NCBI GenBank assembly: GCA_016717225.1
Contig: JADKGB010000011.1
Span: 62,001 to 126,000, forward strand
Length of the DNA stretch: 64,000 nucleotides
DNA from: Flavobacteriales bacterium
GTDB taxonomy: Bacteria; Bacteroidota; Bacteroidia; Flavobacteriales_F; PHOS-HE28
Direction of reading: 5' to 3'
Below are positions 26,478-35,800 of this stretch, one piece after another. A model generated the notes under the pieces. The model was not told the origin of the DNA. It worked only from the letters and a program-made list of their open reading frames with translations, and made no database searches. Within the stretch, counting starts at the first letter, position 1. Each line of letters starts with the position of its first letter. A program made the translations under genes and the position numbers.

Positions 26478-27454
26478 GGCTTAACTACTTCCAACACAGA
26501 CAAGGTATTCACAACCATTCGGATCTTTTCGATACGTAATCGAATTTCTGAAGTTGAGCGGGTAAGCCAACCGGTTCCCCGATCGATCGAGTACACACTT
26601 TCTTCGACCAATGATATGTCCTGTTTTTTCAATTTCGTATTGGGGTCCCTCGCCACAAGTCTCTTGAGAACGGCTTCCGCATCGTACGTGGTAACAATAC
26701 GAGCGACCAGTGTTTTCTCCGTTAGCTCATCCAAGCCCAGTTCTATGATCGCAGGTAAATCGCCCATCCCATTCATCATTGGGGCATTTACGTCCGTTAC
26801 CATAGCTTGTTGACGCACGGAACCAGTCATCGGGAAGTTGTAGGCATATGGTTCTAATACCAAATTCATATTGTTCACTTGTACTTGTGCGAATGAGTCG
26901 TACAACGAATCAACCATGTGACTGGCCTTGGCTTCCAATTCCTGGCTGGTGTGGCGTTTGTTCTCACGTGAAATGACTTGGATGTTCTTCACTGCCTCGA
27001 GGATACCCGCCCGCATTTCTTCTTTGTTCTTGTCTTGCTCCAACAACTCGATCACTTTTCCGGTGCGATCCACTTTGAAGCTGGTCTCCATTTTCATCAA
27101 CGGTTCATACAATGCGGACATCACCTCGCGTATCCGTCGCAGTATGCTGTCCTGTTGAACCTTGGGTAAAGCAGCTACCTGCATGTCCAAATTTCCGATC
27201 ATATCATCGGTCTGGTCTGTCTTTGTAGTGATGACGAAATACTCCTTTCGAAGATCAGGTACGCTGATCGTGAACGAACTTCGAGAAGTAGTTTCCATGA
27301 AGGACGAGTCGTTGACCGTCATCTTCAAGGCGACCGTTGTGGTCACGTTGCGTCTGTCCAAGTAGTTCCAGTGGGGTTCGGGTCGAATGGTTTTGCCTTG
27401 ACCGAGGCAGGCCAAGGAAGCAATAAGGAGCGGAGCCGTGAACAGAGTGCGCAT
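26474..27454 (-). CDS. Hypothetical exported protein
   Basis: Not recognised with confidence. It has a signal peptide (residues 1-18, MRTLFTAPLLIASLACLGQG) and about 300 residues of mixed helix and strand. It resembles exported DUF6263-like proteins in shape: a long KVDRTGKVIELLEQDKNKEE helix near 130 and a terminal TGWLTRSTSEI segment. That match is a guess. A perfect TACTTTTG promoter box ends 4 bases before the ATG. It is the first gene of a two-gene unit with the NAD(P)-binding protein. Confidence 0.7.
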   Translation of the reverse strand: MRTLFTAPLLIASLACLGQGKTIRPEPHWNYLDRRNVTTTVALKMTVNDSSFMETTSRSSFTISVPDLRKEYFVITTKTDQTDDMIGNLDMQVAALPKVQQDSILRRIREVMSALYEPLMKMETSFKVDRTGKVIELLEQDKNKEEMRAGILEAVKNIQVISRENKRHTSQELEAKASHMVDSLYDSFAQVQVNNMNLVLEPYAYNFPMTGSVRQQAMVTDVNAPMMNGMGDLPAIIELGLDELTEKTLVARIVTTYDAEAVLKRLVARDPNTKLKKQDISLVEESVYSIDRGTGWLTRSTSEIRLRIEKIRMVVNTLSVLEVVKP

Positions 27455-27458
27455 GGTT

Positions 27459-27466
27459 CAAAAGTA
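27459..27466 (-). promoter_or_regulatory. TACTTTTG, perfect TAnnTTTG promoter box
   Basis: Exact match to the Bacteroidota -7 element, 4 bases upstream of the hypothetical exported protein ATG; implies a leaderless or near-leaderless mRNA. Confidence 0.5.
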
Positions 27467-27561
27467 ACGGACAAGGCGATGTCCAGAAGGAACAGAGGTC
27501 TCCGGCTCAACCCCGGAACAAATAATTTATGGAATAATATAGTTTATATAATAAACAAGTC

Positions 27562-27569
27562 TATATTTG
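27562..27569 (+). promoter_or_regulatory. TATATTTG, perfect TAnnTTTG promoter box
   Basis: Exact match to the Bacteroidota -7 element in a strongly AT-rich stretch (27520-27570), 20 bases upstream of the membrane protein ATG. No clear -33 TTTG. Confidence 0.6.
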
Positions 27570-27589
27570 CATCATCAAACCCCAACCAC

Positions 27590-28177
27590 ATGGAAACGAA
27601 CATGACACCACAAGAGAGTCTGCAACTGATCGAAAGCATGATAGGGCAGGCCAAGAAGAGCTTTTCACGCATGAGCTTCTACTTCCTGCTATGGGGAATG
27701 TTGCTGATCGGCGCAATGATCGCGACGTACTTGCTGCGTGGGGTCGAAGGCGTATGGAGCCAAGGTGGTGCCTGGGGAGTTGCTGGTGCTCTGGGTGGTG
27801 TGATCAGCTCGATCTACGGAGCGCGCCAAGACAAAGCGGAATCTGTCGCCAATCCGATGGACCGGATCACGGGTTGGGTATGGGCCACTTTTGTGATCAC
27901 AATGATCATCATGATAGTCTGCACTTCGGGCAAAGGCCAGGATCCCGGTGCGATGATCACATTGCTCACCGGCTTACCTACGTTTTTGACAGGCCAGATC
28001 ATGCGCTTCCGCCCGTTGATCCTGGGTGGCATTCTTTTTTGGATCGCTGGTATCGCCATGTACTTCACCGGGGATGCACTGACCTTGACATTGTTGTACT
28101 GTGGCGCAATGCTCTTCGGTTACATCGTTCCCGGTATCATGCTCAAGCGCCAAGAAGATGTCGTTCGCACCGCTTGA
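27590..28177 (+). CDS. Multi-pass membrane protein paired with an HTH regulator
   Basis: Not recognised; 195 residues with about six hydrophobic segments (for example YFLLWGMLLIGAMIATYLL, then WVWATFVITMIIMIV, ILFWIAGIAMYF and YCGAMLFGYIVPGI). The start is the ATG at 27590 (METNMTPQESLQ), supported by the promoter box 20 bases upstream; the frame is open further upstream but in AT-rich promoter DNA. It overlaps the HTH gene by 20 bases. A membrane protein plus small winged-helix regulator pair of this kind is common in Bacteroidota, and the regulator probably controls its own operon. Confidence 0.78.
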   Translation: METNMTPQESLQLIESMIGQAKKSFSRMSFYFLLWGMLLIGAMIATYLLRGVEGVWSQGGAWGVAGALGGVISSIYGARQDKAESVANPMDRITGWVWATFVITMIIMIVCTSGKGQDPGAMITLLTGLPTFLTGQIMRFRPLILGGILFWIAGIAMYFTGDALTLTLLYCGAMLFGYIVPGIMLKRQEDVVRTA

Positions 28178-28445
28178 TCCGATCCTGCACAACCAATTAC
28201 GGCTGGCCGTAGTGAGCCTGCTCGTGAGTTTGGAAGAGGCGGATTTCACCTTCATCCTGGAGAAGACGGGTGCAACGCGTGGCAACCTTAGTGTGCAGAT
28301 AACCAATCTACAGGAGGCCGGGTATTTGAAAGTCACGAAGACCTTCAAGGACAACTATCCCAACACCAAGTGCCAATTGACCGCCAAAGGAGTGAAAGCT
28401 TTTGAAGGCTATGTGAAAGCGATCAAGGAGTACTTGAAGACGTGA
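28158..28445 (+). CDS. Winged helix-turn-helix transcriptional regulator
   Basis: A 95-residue MarR/ArsR-like winged-helix protein (HTH_34 type). The recognition helix region is ILEKTGATRGNLSVQITNLQ, followed by the wing GYLKVTKTFKDNYPNTKCQL and a C-terminal dimerisation helix. There is no effector domain. The start is the ATG at 28158, inside the end of the membrane protein gene. A good terminator hairpin lies 26 bases after the stop. Confidence 0.87.
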   Translation: MSFAPLDPILHNQLRLAVVSLLVSLEEADFTFILEKTGATRGNLSVQITNLQEAGYLKVTKTFKDNYPNTKCQLTAKGVKAFEGYVKAIKEYLKT

Positions 28446-28471
28446 ACTTTCCTGGCATGTGCAAGGCAAAT

Positions 28472-28500
28472 AGCGTGTAGCGAGGAGTACACGCTTTTTG
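28472..28500 (+). terminator. Rho-independent terminator
   Basis: Perfect 8-bp stem AGCGTGTA / TACACGCT with an 8-base loop, followed by TTTTTGCTTTT. It closes the membrane protein/HTH operon. The 190 bases between it and the next gene (28693) hold no gene. Confidence 0.85.
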
Positions 28501-28692
28501 CTTTTGCTCTCACAAGAAACCCTTCTTCGTGTTTTACCGTTCAAACCGGCGCTCTTCAGAAAATCCTTCGGACCGGCTTAAAGCTGATCGTCGATCACTC
28601 ATCGACTTCAGCCGATCGCCATGCCTGTACACGTCGAGATCTTGAACTCTTCGTGCACAGGTCCACGTAGGCATGCCTGCAGAGCATCGAAC

Positions 28693-29631
28693 ATGCGCAG
28701 GAACCTCACACCCCTTTCGACACCGGCTTACGCAACGGTTATCTGTTTCCTCATTGCGCTAACAGCGTGCAAGAAGGAGACGGAATTGGTCCCGGACAAT
28801 CAGCCGCCCGACTACGATGGCGTTGCGACCGTTGTCACAGCGAACTATGTGAACCGGTTGTTCATCGACCTCATTGGCAGGGAGCCGCTGGATGTTGAGA
28901 TGGCGGCTGAAGTCGCAGCCCTGGAAAGTGCATCGTTGTCTCAGGCCTCGCGTGAAGCGCTTGTGGACAAATTGATGACGAGCACGGCGTATCTCGAGGA
29001 CGACAGCAGCTACACGAACAAGTACTTCACCCGGCAATACGAACTCTGCAAGGCGCGCTGTCTGGAAGCCGCCAGCGATGACATTGTGGATGGTGCGATC
29101 AGCAACGCTCAACAAGCCGCTTTGGCCGATTCATTGGCCGGTAATACATCTGGCGCGAACGAAAGCAACTTGGAACTGCAGCGTCTTCTCGCTCTGAAAC
29201 GTGCGCGGACGGATTACCGTGACGGCTTGATCGGTATTGATGAAGTGATGCGTCGGATGGTGTTCAACTCCATCTACGACGTGATCAATATGAACTCGTT
29301 CAACTTCATCAACGCCACCTTCGATAACCTGCTCTTCCGCTATCCAACACAGGCCGAGTTCGACGCTTCGTATTCGATGGTGGACGGCAACACAGCGGCG
29401 GTTCTGTTCACCCAGAGTGGCCAGAACAAGAGCGACTATTCCGGTATCATCACCTCCACCCCTGAGTTCTGGGAGGGCATGGTGCGTTGGAGCTATCGCA
29501 CGTTCCTGGGTCGCGAACCCAGCACGTTCGAGACATACCAAGCCATGTCCGGGTTCCAGAACGATCGTGATCTGCTGAAGGTGCAGCGACGCATTCTTAC
29601 AACGGACGAGTACGCCAACATCCAACCCTGA
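28693..29631 (+). CDS. Lipoprotein, DUF1549-like
   Basis: First gene of the seven-gene operon. The signal peptide ends at the lipobox LTAC (about residue 26), so it is probably outer-membrane anchored. The segment YVNRLFIDLIGREPLDVEMA resembles the start of DUF1549 domains of planctomycete cytochrome-type proteins, and a related segment recurs near the end (YRTFLGREPSTFETY). No heme motif. The start is the ATG at 28693 (MRRNLTPL); an upstream in-frame ATG at 28621 precedes no signal peptide. Confidence 0.75.
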   Translation: MRRNLTPLSTPAYATVICFLIALTACKKETELVPDNQPPDYDGVATVVTANYVNRLFIDLIGREPLDVEMAAEVAALESASLSQASREALVDKLMTSTAYLEDDSSYTNKYFTRQYELCKARCLEAASDDIVDGAISNAQQAALADSLAGNTSGANESNLELQRLLALKRARTDYRDGLIGIDEVMRRMVFNSIYDVINMNSFNFINATFDNLLFRYPTQAEFDASYSMVDGNTAAVLFTQSGQNKSDYSGIITSTPEFWEGMVRWSYRTFLGREPSTFETYQAMSGFQNDRDLLKVQRRILTTDEYANIQP

Positions 29632-29636
29632 TCGCC

Positions 29637-30116
29637 ATGCGCAACAAACTCTTCCTTCTCTTGCCTTTGGTCGCGATGCTGGATGCGTGCACCAAGGAGC
29701 CGATCTATGAATTGAACGACGTCGGTATCCTGCCGCCCAGTGCGAACAAGGACCAACCGAAAACGAACGAACAGTATGTCGCGATACTGCATGCGAACCT
29801 TTTCCAGGATGGCTTGAGCGCGAACGAATTGTATGGCATCGGCCAATGCATCGAGAGTATTGGCGACAAGGAGTTGGCGCGTGAAGTGATCATCAGCAAT
29901 TTCATGAACAAGCCCGGTGTCATCATTCCAACTGATGCTTCCATGCGCGCGGACATCGATGCGTTCACCGTGGAAACGTATCGCCGCTTTCTCGTGCGTG
30001 ATCCCAGCGAAGCCGAAAAAACCTGGTTCCGCAATTACATCGAAGCTGATCCCAATGTGACCCCGGAGATCGTGTACTTCTCCTTCGCCATGAGCAACGA
30101 GTACCTCTTCTACTGA
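29637..30116 (+). CDS. Hypothetical lipoprotein
   Basis: A 159-residue lipoprotein (MRNKLFLLLPLVAMLDAC, lipobox LDAC). It is largely helical, with the segment VETYRRFLVRDPSEAEKTW resembling the repeated FLGREPS segments of the preceding lipoprotein, so the two may share a fold. It starts 5 bases after the first gene. Confidence 0.75.
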   Translation: MRNKLFLLLPLVAMLDACTKEPIYELNDVGILPPSANKDQPKTNEQYVAILHANLFQDGLSANELYGIGQCIESIGDKELAREVIISNFMNKPGVIIPTDASMRADIDAFTVETYRRFLVRDPSEAEKTWFRNYIEADPNVTPEIVYFSFAMSNEYLFY

Positions 30117-30128
30117 TACTGAACAGCC

Positions 30129-31466
30129 ATGATGAACCGACGCAAATTCATTCAACGGGCTACCGCGGCCGCAGCGGGGGCTTTCGTGATGCCCTATATC
30201 CTCCCGAGCGGTCGCTTGTTCGCCGCAAGTGGTGGTGGTGGCCTCGCGCAACACGTTGTACTGGTCATGTTCGCTGGTGGTGTTCGGCAACAAGAGAGCG
30301 TGTTGAAGCGCTACCTCGGTGATAGTCAGAACGAACCGTACGAAGGCAACATCATGTACAACATGATGAGCGGGGGTGCCCCAACGCAGAAGATCGTTTA
30401 TGGTACTGGCCTCGGAGGTATCAATCCGATCCCTTCGCTTCTCGGTCAGTCGCTGGAATCGCAGGGAACTCTTTTCGCTGAGATGCGCGCTGTGAACGCG
30501 GGCCATTTCGGGGGATTGAACTCACTGCTTCAAGGGTCGCAAGCCACCACACAGGGCCTCACGCAGAAGCCGCTGAACCCTACCATATTCGAATACCTGC
30601 GTCGCCACGCTGGTGTGCCAGCGAGCAAGACCTGGTTCGTTGGGAACACGATCGGGAACAGTGTCCCGTTGTTGAACTACAGCACTCACCCGCAGTACGG
30701 AGCACGTTATGGCGCCAATTTTTTTGCACCCAATATCACGTTCGGCCCGCTTGGTGATCAGTATTTGAGCGATGCCAAGGTCTACCATCCGCAGGACCAG
30801 TTGGGGCCGATGTACGAGATGCAAGCCTTTCTCAACAACAGTTTCAACCTGATGAGCGAAGCGCAAATGGGCATCGGCAATACGCCAGAGGAGAAGCAGG
30901 ATATCAAAGCTTTCATGGTGGAGATGTTCCAAAAGACACAGAACGGCACGATCGCACATCCGCCAGTTCATGATAACGGCGATGCCCAGACCATCGGTTA
31001 CGCATGTGAAGTGATGAAGTGGTTCAAGCCAACGATCACTGTCGTGAACATGAGCGCTGTTGATGGCTGCCACGGCAACTTCACCGGTTATCTCGCGAGC
31101 CTGCATCGCGCTGATCACAGTGTTGGTCATCTGTGGAATTACATCCAGACGCAGATCCCCGAAATGGCGGGAAACACGACCATCATCGTGGCACCGGAAT
31201 GCGGCCGTAATGACGAGCCGAACGCCATTCGCGATCAGAACGATTGGTATTCGTATGACCACAGCGATGCGAATTCCCTGCGCATCTTCGGCATGATGGC
31301 AGGTGCGGGCGTGCAAAGCAACCTGCGGATCGGCGATGAGGACAGCCCGGTCGGTATCGCCACGGATGTGGTGCCTACCGTGGCCGAACTTCTTGGTATC
31401 AAGAGCGAAGTCATGGGCGCGGGCCTCATCGACAGCGGGTCCCTTTCACTATTTGACCGTATCTGA
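30129..31466 (+). CDS. DUF1501 protein with Tat signal
   Basis: A 445-residue protein of the DUF1501 family (alkaline-phosphatase/sulfatase-like fold, activity unproven). The twin-arginine signal NRRKFIQRATAAAAGAF sits at the N-terminus, so it folds in the cytoplasm before export. Family features are VLVMFAGGVRQQES near the N-terminus, NAGHFGGLNSLLQGSQ, and late segments DGCHGNFTGYLASLH and APECGRNDEPN. DUF1501 genes usually pair with DUF1549/DUF1800 genes; here the partner is the first lipoprotein. The start is ATG ATG; either is possible. Confidence 0.88.
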   Translation: MMNRRKFIQRATAAAAGAFVMPYILPSGRLFAASGGGGLAQHVVLVMFAGGVRQQESVLKRYLGDSQNEPYEGNIMYNMMSGGAPTQKIVYGTGLGGINPIPSLLGQSLESQGTLFAEMRAVNAGHFGGLNSLLQGSQATTQGLTQKPLNPTIFEYLRRHAGVPASKTWFVGNTIGNSVPLLNYSTHPQYGARYGANFFAPNITFGPLGDQYLSDAKVYHPQDQLGPMYEMQAFLNNSFNLMSEAQMGIGNTPEEKQDIKAFMVEMFQKTQNGTIAHPPVHDNGDAQTIGYACEVMKWFKPTITVVNMSAVDGCHGNFTGYLASLHRADHSVGHLWNYIQTQIPEMAGNTTIIVAPECGRNDEPNAIRDQNDWYSYDHSDANSLRIFGMMAGAGVQSNLRIGDEDSPVGIATDVVPTVAELLGIKSEVMGAGLIDSGSLSLFDRI

Positions 31467-31467
31467 C

Positions 31468-32403
31468 ATGATGCGTCCAGCGATCATCATAGCTCTCCTC
31501 GTGCTCTGCTTCGCCGCGTGCAAGAAGGAGGAGAACCCCTTCGAGCAATTGGAGCACAACTCGCCGAACCCACCTTCGGAAGCCTTGCCACAGGACAACT
31601 TCGCTTGGTTGCATCAGCGGGTCTTCCGGCCAGTATGCGCGAATAGCGGTTGCCACGACGGCAACTTCGAGCCTGACTTCCGGAGCATAGGCAGCGCGTA
31701 CAACTCGCTCGTGTTCCATCCTGTTATCGCGAACGATCCTGGGAACTCATTCACCTATCGTGTATTGCCGGGCAATGTGCAAATGAGCTTTTTGCACGAG
31801 CGCCTTACCACGTTCGTTCCCAATACCAGTGGTACGATGCCGTTGGAAACCGACGGACCCGATTGGCCACAGAACCAAGGCCTCTATATCGCGGCCATAT
31901 CCTCCTGGATCCAAAGTGGTGCGCCGAACATGTTCGGTACGCCGCCAAGCTTGGGCAACTTGGAACCGCAGGTAACAGGCTGCCTGGCATTCGCTGCAGG
32001 GAACACCACTTCTCCGCTTCCCCGTGGAACTGACCCAGGTGTACAGCCGATCGAAGTGCCCGCTGGAAATGTGGACCTCTGGTTCTCCTTTTCAGATGAT
32101 TCAACGGCCTCGAACGCGTTCACCTTCAACAAATTCAAAATAGCCACTTCGGTCCTTGGCTTTGCCACAGTGCCCGAACTCTCGCTTAGCACTGGTTCCG
32201 CTATCACAGGTCTTGATTTCGGAAACACGAATGCAACGTTCACGCATAAGGCTGCGTTGGATCTGGCATCATACCCGATCGGGTCACAGTTGTTCGTGCG
32301 CGTGTATGTGGACGACGGCGATCATCCCGAACCGACGGAAGTACCGAATGATGGAACGGGCTCTCCGATGGTAGACTATTTCACTTTGATGATCGTGCCA
32401 TGA
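31468..32403 (+). CDS. Lipoprotein with CX4CH heme-like motif
   Basis: A 311-residue lipoprotein (lipobox FAAC) with one c-type heme-like motif CANSGCH at residues 53-59. This is CX4CH, not the usual CX2CH, and matches the planctomycete-type cytochrome domains seen in Bacteroidota. After it come VFHPVIANDPGNSFTYRVLPG and MPLETDGPDW, also typical of those domains, then a beta-sandwich C-terminal half. It starts 1 base after the DUF1501 stop. Whether it binds heme or is only a structural relic is open. Confidence 0.8.
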   Translation: MMRPAIIIALLVLCFAACKKEENPFEQLEHNSPNPPSEALPQDNFAWLHQRVFRPVCANSGCHDGNFEPDFRSIGSAYNSLVFHPVIANDPGNSFTYRVLPGNVQMSFLHERLTTFVPNTSGTMPLETDGPDWPQNQGLYIAAISSWIQSGAPNMFGTPPSLGNLEPQVTGCLAFAAGNTTSPLPRGTDPGVQPIEVPAGNVDLWFSFSDDSTASNAFTFNKFKIATSVLGFATVPELSLSTGSAITGLDFGNTNATFTHKAALDLASYPIGSQLFVRVYVDDGDHPEPTEVPNDGTGSPMVDYFTLMIVP

Positions 32404-32843
32404 AGATCCTGATCATTGTCATAGGTCTAGTGTTCCTTTTTGCCGCGTGCAAGAAGGAGGAGGTGATGCCCGCAACTCCCGAGATCTCCTTGTTGAGTGT
32501 GAGCACACAGAGCGTAGTTCAGTTCACAGACCGTGTTTCACTTCGCTTTGCTTACAAGGATGGAGACGGTGATCTGGGCCAGGTGGATCCTGATGACTAC
32601 ACCTTGTGGGTAAAGGACGCCCGATTGAATACGGCTGATGGATACCACATCCCACCGCTCGCGCCGGAAGGAGAAGCGGTACCCATACAAGGAGAGCTCA
32701 CGATGGAACTCAATGCGCTTTTCCTGCTCGGCAATAGCACACAGGAGGAGACTACCTACACTGTTTACCTGACCGATCGCGCGGGGAACAGCAGCAACAC
32801 GTTCGTTACCGGAGCCATTATCATTCTTCAGGACAGCATCTGA
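32400..32843 (+). CDS. Hypothetical lipoprotein
   Basis: A 147-residue lipoprotein (lipobox FAAC). A single Ig-like beta-sandwich domain is suggested by SLRFAYKDGDGDLGQVDPDD and the C-terminal YTVYLTDRAGNSSNTF. It overlaps the preceding gene by 4 bases (ATGA). No family is recognised. Confidence 0.78.
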   Translation: MKILIIVIGLVFLFAACKKEEVMPATPEISLLSVSTQSVVQFTDRVSLRFAYKDGDGDLGQVDPDDYTLWVKDARLNTADGYHIPPLAPEGEAVPIQGELTMELNALFLLGNSTQEETTYTVYLTDRAGNSSNTFVTGAIIILQDSI

Positions 32844-32848
32844 GCGCC

Positions 32849-35800
32849 ATGATGAAAACGCGAACACTCACTGCTTTTCTAATGGCATTCTCCGCGGTCG
32901 GGCTGCGAGCGCAGTACTTGCCCGAGTTCAACATGAGCGACACGGTGGTGAGTATCTGCAAGGGTATCCTGCTGGATAGTGAGGAGGGTCCGAATGAAAT
33001 GATCTACAGCAACAACGAGGATTACACCTTCACCATCAACACGGGTAGTACCATCACGCTGGTCTTCACGAACGAATTCTGCACTGAGCAGGGGCTTGAT
33101 CTCCTGACTTTCCACGATGGTCCGGGTATCGGTTCACCGCAGATCGGACCTGCATATTCCGGAATTGTGGCCCCGCCGCCGATCATTGCCTACAGTGGTC
33201 AGCTCACGGTCCATTTTGTTACGGATGCGAACGTGGCTTATTGTGGCTTCGAGGCCCAGTGGACAACACTTGTTGCGCCACCAGTTCCCCCGGTGATGAG
33301 TATTCCGGTTGCACCGGTTTGCGGTAGCCCGACGATCAACCTCAGTTTCTCCTACCCACTTCCGTGCGATTCGTTGTTCGCGGATGCCTTCTCGATCACA
33401 GGTCAAGGTGACCCTGCCGTAACGGGACTTCAACCGCTGGGATGCTCAGGTGGCAGTGCTTCACAGGTGCAACTGACCGTTGATCCCGGTTTTGACCGGA
33501 ACTGCCCGTACACTGTCAATTTCCGTTGTCGATTACCGGATGCATGCGATAGTATTTGGACGTTCATGTTGAACGCGAATACGCAGATCATTTCATGTCC
33601 GATCGATGTGACGATCCTGGCGACGAATGATACGATCTGCTCTGGCTCCTGCACCGAACTGACGGCGGATGTGAACGGATGTTTGAGTTACACCTACGCT
33701 TGGACCAACGGACTGCCGAACTCCGGTGGGCCTGTCAGTGCGTGCCCCGGTGCGACCACCACGTATAGCGTTACTGTTACGGAGATCGCTACAGGCATAA
33801 CCGCTACAGATGCCATTACGATCGTTGTCATCGATCCGCAGATCACCACATCGCCGATGACCGTGTGCCAGTCACTCGCGGCGTTCGATCTGATCGCGGC
33901 ACCTCCAGGTGGCTCTTGGTCGGGCGCGGGGATCATTGATACGCTCGCGGGCACCTTTGATCCGGACACAGCCGGGCCCGGTACGCACACACTTTACTAC
34001 GTGGGTGCTGGCGGTTGTGCCGATAGCATCGTGATCGCTGTTGACAGCATGGACGCTGGCCTTCCACAGGCTGCTTGCCCAGGTACGGCCCCGTTCTACA
34101 TGCTCGGCTTTACACCGCAAGGCGGAACGTGGAGCGGCCCTTTTGTTCAAGCGAACGGACTATTCGATCCGAGCACGGTCGGTTCCTATATCGTAACGTA
34201 TTCGGCAGGTAGTTGCACCGATACTACGCGCATCAACGTGGATGACATTGTTGGGCAGGCGATGCTCGATACTGTTTGCCAAAGCACTTGGCCTTTCGAT
34301 ATTCCGGTAACGCCCTTTGGAGGGCGATGGAGCGGACCGGGGATCACCGATACGATCATGGGTACGTTCGATCCCGATGAAGCCGGTGGCGGTACCCACA
34401 TCCTGCTTTATGAGATGTTCGGTTGCGACATGTCCTTCACCATTCATGTGAAGCCCATCGATATCGGAGATAGCCGAAGTGCATGCCCCGCGCAGTCGCC
34501 ATATCTGTTGGACCCAGCAGCTATACCACCCGGCGGGTTTTGGAACGGTAACGGTATCGTGGACGCTGCCGCCGGGATGTACGCACCGGCCCAGGCTGGC
34601 AATGGATGGGATGAGCTCACCTATTCCGCCACCAATGGATGCGTGGACACCATTGGTATTCTGGTTGGTTACACGGAGGTGGATGATGACACGCTGTTTT
34701 TCTGTGCGGGCGATGATGCGTTGATCCTCAATGAGAACACAACTGGGCGCACTCCTTGGGACGGTGTCTGGACAGGTACGGGAGTTTCACAAAATTCGGA
34801 TGGTGACTGGATCTTCGACCCGTCTGTAGCCGGTGTCGGGGAGTATATGTTGCATTTCGATGCGAATACCTGCGGAGACTCGTTGATCGCGATCGTACAC
34901 CCGGCTTCGCTCAACTTACCGGACATGTCATTGTGTTCAGAAACAGGTCCATTCCTGATCACCAGTATTCCACCCGGTGCGGTTTGGTCCGGCGATGGAA
35001 TTGTGGATGCCGCAGCGGGTGTGTTCGATCCCGGTTCAGCAGGCAACGGCGCCCATGTGATCCACTACCAAGCTCCTGCTGGCTGTTCCGATTCTTTGAC
35101 CATCACGATCTATCCTTTCGAATTGGCACAGATCACGGGTGTGGAGGAAGTGTATTGTGGTAACGACGTGCAAGTGATCGTTGGACTGTTTCCTCCCGGC
35201 GGTCAGTTCACAGGGATGAATGATACGATTTTCAATCCCAAGAGCCTTGCACCGGGAACATATGCGCTGATCTATTCCACTGGTTTCGGTTCCTGTTTCT
35301 CGAGCGACACGCTCACCTTCACGAACCATCCTGCGCTCACCACGGAATTCACTGTATCACAGAACCCTGTTTGTGATGGTGGTGGAAGTGTGTTGGAAGT
35401 GATACCGAGTGCTGGCCTACCTGGGGCTATGATCACATTTCAATGGGACAATGGGCTTTTCCCAATAGGGCAACAAGCGGTGATCCCGGAATTCACGACC
35501 ACCTATAGTGTGCAGACCACGGATGGTTGTTCCGATCCCGTAGTGAACACCGTGACCATCGTGGTTCATCCACCCTTCACACCCGTATTCGCGTACAGTG
35601 ATACAGCGTGTTACGGAATTCCCGGCTTCGTTCAGGGTACGGTGAACGGGCAGGGTACGTATTCGTTCACTTGGGACGTTGATGGTGGGCAATCAGGCCC
35701 TTCTATCGAAGCTCCTGCAGGTGAACTGATCTCCGTACATGTGGAGAACGACAGCACCGGTTGTGCGCAGGACACCTTGTTGCAGGTTCCCAGTTGGCCG

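Noticed and set aside
28501..28692. Possible small gene between the terminator and the operon
   Set aside because: The open frame from 28621 has no signal peptide or family match before the lipoprotein start at 28693; treated as untranslated leader.
33890..35330. CRISPR-like or DNA-level repeats
   Set aside because: The regular units are diverged protein repeats of the T9SS cargo; at the DNA level there are no identical repeats with spacers.
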